The position numbers were made by a program, and so were the translations under genes. Below are positions 5,262 through 7,129 of a DNA stretch of 7,129 nt, one piece after another. This stretch comes from Terriglobia bacterium (GTDB lineage: Bacteria; Acidobacteriota; Terriglobia; UBA7540), in NCBI GenBank assembly GCA_020072905.1, contig JAIQGB010000232.1, forward strand, positions 1 through 7,129. The letters are read 5' to 3'. Within the stretch, counting starts at the first letter, position 1. Every line of letters starts with the position of its first letter. Under the pieces are notes generated by a model that saw only the letters and a list, made by a program, of their open reading frames with translations, was not told where the DNA came from and did not search any database.

Positions 5262-7129
5262 CTACTTTCTCTGCTCAAGCTGCCGCTGAAGTTCATCCAG
5301 CCGCCGCTCGAGTTCGGCGATTCGGCGGTCCTTCTCGAGGCTCAGCTTGTACAGCGCCTGGATGGCGGCCAGGGCCACGCCGTCGGCATCAACCGTCGAG
5401 ATGTGCTTGTCGTCTTCCCCCAGGCCGAACGCGGCGTAGAAGTCCTGCGCCATGGGGCCCAAATGACGGATGGAAGGCGGCTGGGACTTGTAGCTCCAAC
5501 GGTTCATGGGGATGCGATTGAGTTGCGCGAGGAGCGTCTGGCCGTCCACATCCTCGAACCCCCGCTTGGTGTTGCGGTCGCTGAGCGTAGACCAGGCACC
5601 GGAGCCCGCCGGCAGGTTCACGCCGTGGAGCGAGGTGTCGTCCGAGTAGAACCACACGCCGCCCGAAGCACGGACGATGAACTGATTGTTTCCGCTCCCA
5701 TTGAGCGTCCCGCAAGTCGAATCCGCCCAGAGGAAGCTGCCCTGGTAGAAAGCATTGGCGTTGCAGCCGCCGGCAAAGGTCCAGCCTGACCATGCGTAGT
5801 TGTTTTGTCCTCCAGCGACGAACGAGTACAAGCCGGGGGCGTGGTTGTCTTTGCCGCCCGCGATGGTCGCCCAATCCCCGTCGGCGATGTTGCCCCAGCC
5901 CCCGCCCACGCTCGCGGACTCGCCGCTGGCCGCGTTGCTCACGCCCCCAGCGACGGTCGAGCGAGCCCCGCTGGCCGTGTTGTCTGCGCCCCCACCGACT
6001 GTCGCGTACAGGCGGTTGTAGAGGACCCCGTCATTGTCTCCCGCCCGGTTGCTCTGGCCCCCACTCACCGTCCCCCAATCATCGGTTATGGTGTTCGGGT
6101 AGGGTGCTCCCCCATAGGTCCCGCCGCCTCCCCCGATGGTCGCCCCCGTCACCCCGCTGGTAATCGCGTTGTTGCTGTACCCGCCAATCAGGTTGGCACT
6201 GACGTAGGTCGTGCCGCTGCTGGAGTCGGTGACGCTGGGGACGAGCGTGAGCATGCCGTTGATCTTGCCGTTCAGGGCCAGGTTCCCCGTCCCCGTTAGG
6301 GCCAAGTCCCCTGCAATACTCTGACTGGCAGTGAAGCTGTTCGCCAGACCTAGTTGGGGATAATTCGCCGCCGCCACTCCGCCCAGCGCCAGAGCGTTAT
6401 TGGCGGTGGTGGCAGTCGTCGCCGTGTTTGCCACGAGAGCGCTGGCGGCCGGGCCGCCCTGGCTCGCACTGCCCGCGTAGTTGAAAGTAACCTCGGACGG
6501 CGAGACGCACCCGACGCAGTTCAGGTCTGTGGCTAGACTCGCGGGGATCGGATTGCCCGCGAGGTCCAGGTAAGCGTTGGCGCGCACATTGCCGCTGCTA
6601 TCCACAAAAAACTTCGTGATGCCCTCATCATCGGTCGCGTCGACCGCCACCCTCCCCTCGAAGAGCTTGCCCTGAGTACGAAGGAAGCTCCCGACCCCAA
6701 TACAAGCTGCGTTCTGCTCGCACCAGCCCACGACGCCCGCGCCCAGATTCGGACCCACACTCTCCCCCAGGACGGCGATTCCCGCCGTGTTAAAACCTGC
6801 GACGCCCGCCGCGTCGTTAGTTTGAGCAGTCCCCAACACGCCGAAAGCGCGACCGCCGGCGGTCGTCGCATCGCCTCGAATCGCGGCGACACTGTAATTC
6901 CCCGGCGTGGGGTCGGTGGAGGATGACCCGTTTTGGACTGCGTGCAGGATCGCGCTGTTCTGGTCAGTTGTGGAGCCGATTGCCGTCAGCTTCCCGGCTA
7001 TGCCTTGGTCGCCGACGAAGCTGTTGCCCACGTCCCGTCGCGCATAGTTAGCCGCCACCACGCCACCCAGGCTCAGCGCATTCGTCGCCACGGCGGCTCT
7101 CGTGGCGCTGTCGGCCAGCGCAGCTCTAC
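5262..7129 (-). CDS. Fibre protein with YadA-like head repeats and S74 chaperone (5' end off window)
   Basis: The frame is open from the window edge to TAG at 5264-5262, giving 621 visible codons; the true start lies outside. Numbering below counts from the GTG at 7091, which has upstream in-frame coding and is probably internal. Two related segments, NALxLGGVxAANY...NSFxxxQxIAGxL, occur at 4-35 and 232-263. The motif NCVGCVSPSEVTFNYAGS follows at 191. YadA/Hep_Hag-type 15-residue head repeats (TVGGGADNTASGARS and kin) cover 364-452. The C-terminus is an intramolecular chaperone of the endosialidase/S74 type: LSDRNTK with Ser504-Asp505 and Lys509 in the spacing of the known Ser/Lys cleavage dyad, HLGPMAQDF (543-551), DADGVALAAIQALYKL (568-583), then a coiled coil to 609. 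Known S74 chaperones guide trimer folding of tail fibres and then cut themselves off; here a trimeric surface fibre is inferred. No phage genes are visible. A signal peptide and a module like that of the 1-621 gene are expected upstream. Confidence 0.85.
   Translation of the reverse strand, partial: RAALADSATRAAVATNALSLGGVVAANYARRDVGNSFVGDQGIAGKLTAIGSTTDQNSAILHAVQNGSSSTDPTPGNYSVAAIRGDATTAGGRAFGVLGTAQTNDAAGVAGFNTAGIAVLGESVGPNLGAGVVGWCEQNAACIGVGSFLRTQGKLFEGRVAVDATDDEGITKFFVDSSGNVRANAYLDLAGNPIPASLATDLNCVGCVSPSEVTFNYAGSASQGGPAASALVANTATTATTANNALALGGVAAANYPQLGLANSFTASQSIAGDLALTGTGNLALNGKINGMLTLVPSVTDSSSGTTYVSANLIGGYSNNAITSGVTGATIGGGGGTYGGAPYPNTITDDWGTVSGGQSNRAGDNDGVLYNRLYATVGGGADNTASGARSTVAGGVSNAASGESASVGGGWGNIADGDWATIAGGKDNHAPGLYSFVAGGQNNYAWSGWTFAGGCNANAFYQGSFLWADSTCGTLNGSGNNQFIVRASGGVWFYSDDTSLHGVNLPAGSGAWSTLSDRNTKRGFEDVDGQTLLAQLNRIPMNRWSYKSQPPSIRHLGPMAQDFYAAFGLGEDDKHISTVDADGVALAAIQALYKLSLEKDRRIAELERRLDELQRQLEQRK
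5736..6002 (-). repeat. Tandem YadA-like head repeats, 15-residue period
   Basis: Six units follow one another, beginning TVGGG, TVAGG, SVGGG, TIAGG, FVAGG and TFAGG (residues 364, 379, 394, 409, 424, 438 counted from 7091). The first four are exactly 15 residues (45 bp) long and the fifth has 14. Units have diverged at DNA level. Looser copies (TIGGGGG, TVSGGQSN) precede them up to about 6145. Such repeats build left-handed parallel beta-roll trimers in YadA-type adhesin heads. Confidence 0.85.
6303..6398 (-). repeat. NALxLGG...NSF...IAG module, copy 2
   Basis: Thirty-two residues beginning NALALGGVAAANY and ending QSIAGDL match the segment at 7082-6987 (NALSLGGVVAANY ... QGIAGKL) with the same length and spacing. 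Both are preceded by short-period Ala/Thr sequence (TATTATTA here, ADSATRAAVAT at the edge), which probably forms a trimeric coil before each beta segment. Confidence 0.7.
6987..7082 (-). repeat. NALxLGG...NSF...IAG module, copy 1
   Basis: This is the first visible copy of the 32-residue module repeated at 6398-6303. The two copies are 684 bp apart and in the same frame. Further copies may lie upstream of the window edge, since the preceding Ala-rich stretch is cut by it. Confidence 0.7.

Noticed and set aside
5181..5789. A 202-codon plus-strand open frame starting in the intergenic region
   Set aside because: Most of it is antisense to the S74 domain and coiled coil, which are unmistakable on the minus strand. 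Its sequence matches no family I know.
5736..6002. CRISPR-like regular spacing
   Set aside because: The 45-bp period reflects a 15-residue protein repeat with diverged DNA units; there is no identical repeat/spacer structure.
5262..7129. Prophage tail-fibre gene
   Set aside because: The S74 domain invites this, but no phage structural, lysis or integrase gene is visible, and the YadA-like and NALxLGG modules are typical of cellular surface proteins. It cannot be fully excluded because the upstream DNA is missing.

Overview
The window is GC-rich DNA from what looks like a bacterial chromosome. All four recognisable genes lie on the minus strand, and all appear to encode exported or cell-surface proteins. 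The best guess for the host is Acidobacteriota (Solibacter/Koribacter-like soil lineages) or a similar large-genome environmental bacterium. This rests on recalled family knowledge: the 'RVLLVSVPYAFKAGDAETLGG' style N-terminal module, the 'CVGCVSPSEVTFNYAGSASQGGPA' style motif, and matrixin-like proteases fused to choice-of-anchor domains are common there. No rRNA, tRNA or housekeeping marker is present to confirm it.

Layout, read along the minus strand (right to left). (1) Window edge to 5262: the C-terminal 621 codons of a fibre protein with coiled/repeat modules, YadA-like head repeats and a C-terminal S74 intramolecular chaperone. (2) 5261-4683: about 580 bp without a credible gene. It holds a weak terminator-like hairpin just after the fibre gene, a GC-rich palindromic patch, an AT-rich island with a candidate promoter overlapped by palindromes, and a nested-dyad element that would sit near the 5' end of the next transcript. 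(3) 4682-4146: a 178-residue exported protein of unknown function with an NTR/TIMP-like sequence layout. (4) 4140-727: a 1137-residue exported mosaic protein made of a metzincin (matrixin-like) protease, carboxypeptidase-regulatory-like, BACON-like, parallel beta-helix and two ASH/choice-of-anchor-D domains. (5) 726-622: an intergenic gap with a strong hairpin. (6) 621-1: the N-terminal 207 codons of a second fibre-type protein, running off the window.

Genes 3-5-6 are probably one operon. The small protein's stop codon lies inside the protease gene's Shine-Dalgarno sequence, with 5 bp between stop and ATG, and the third gene follows after 105 bp on the same strand. The simplest reading is a secretion/surface module: a secreted metalloprotease with adhesive domains, a small exported partner, and self-assembling fibres on either side. 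There is no phage, transposon, CRISPR or toxin-antitoxin signature. The most testable ideas are that the small protein is a TIMP-like partner of the adjacent protease and that the S74 fibre is auto-processed outside a phage context.
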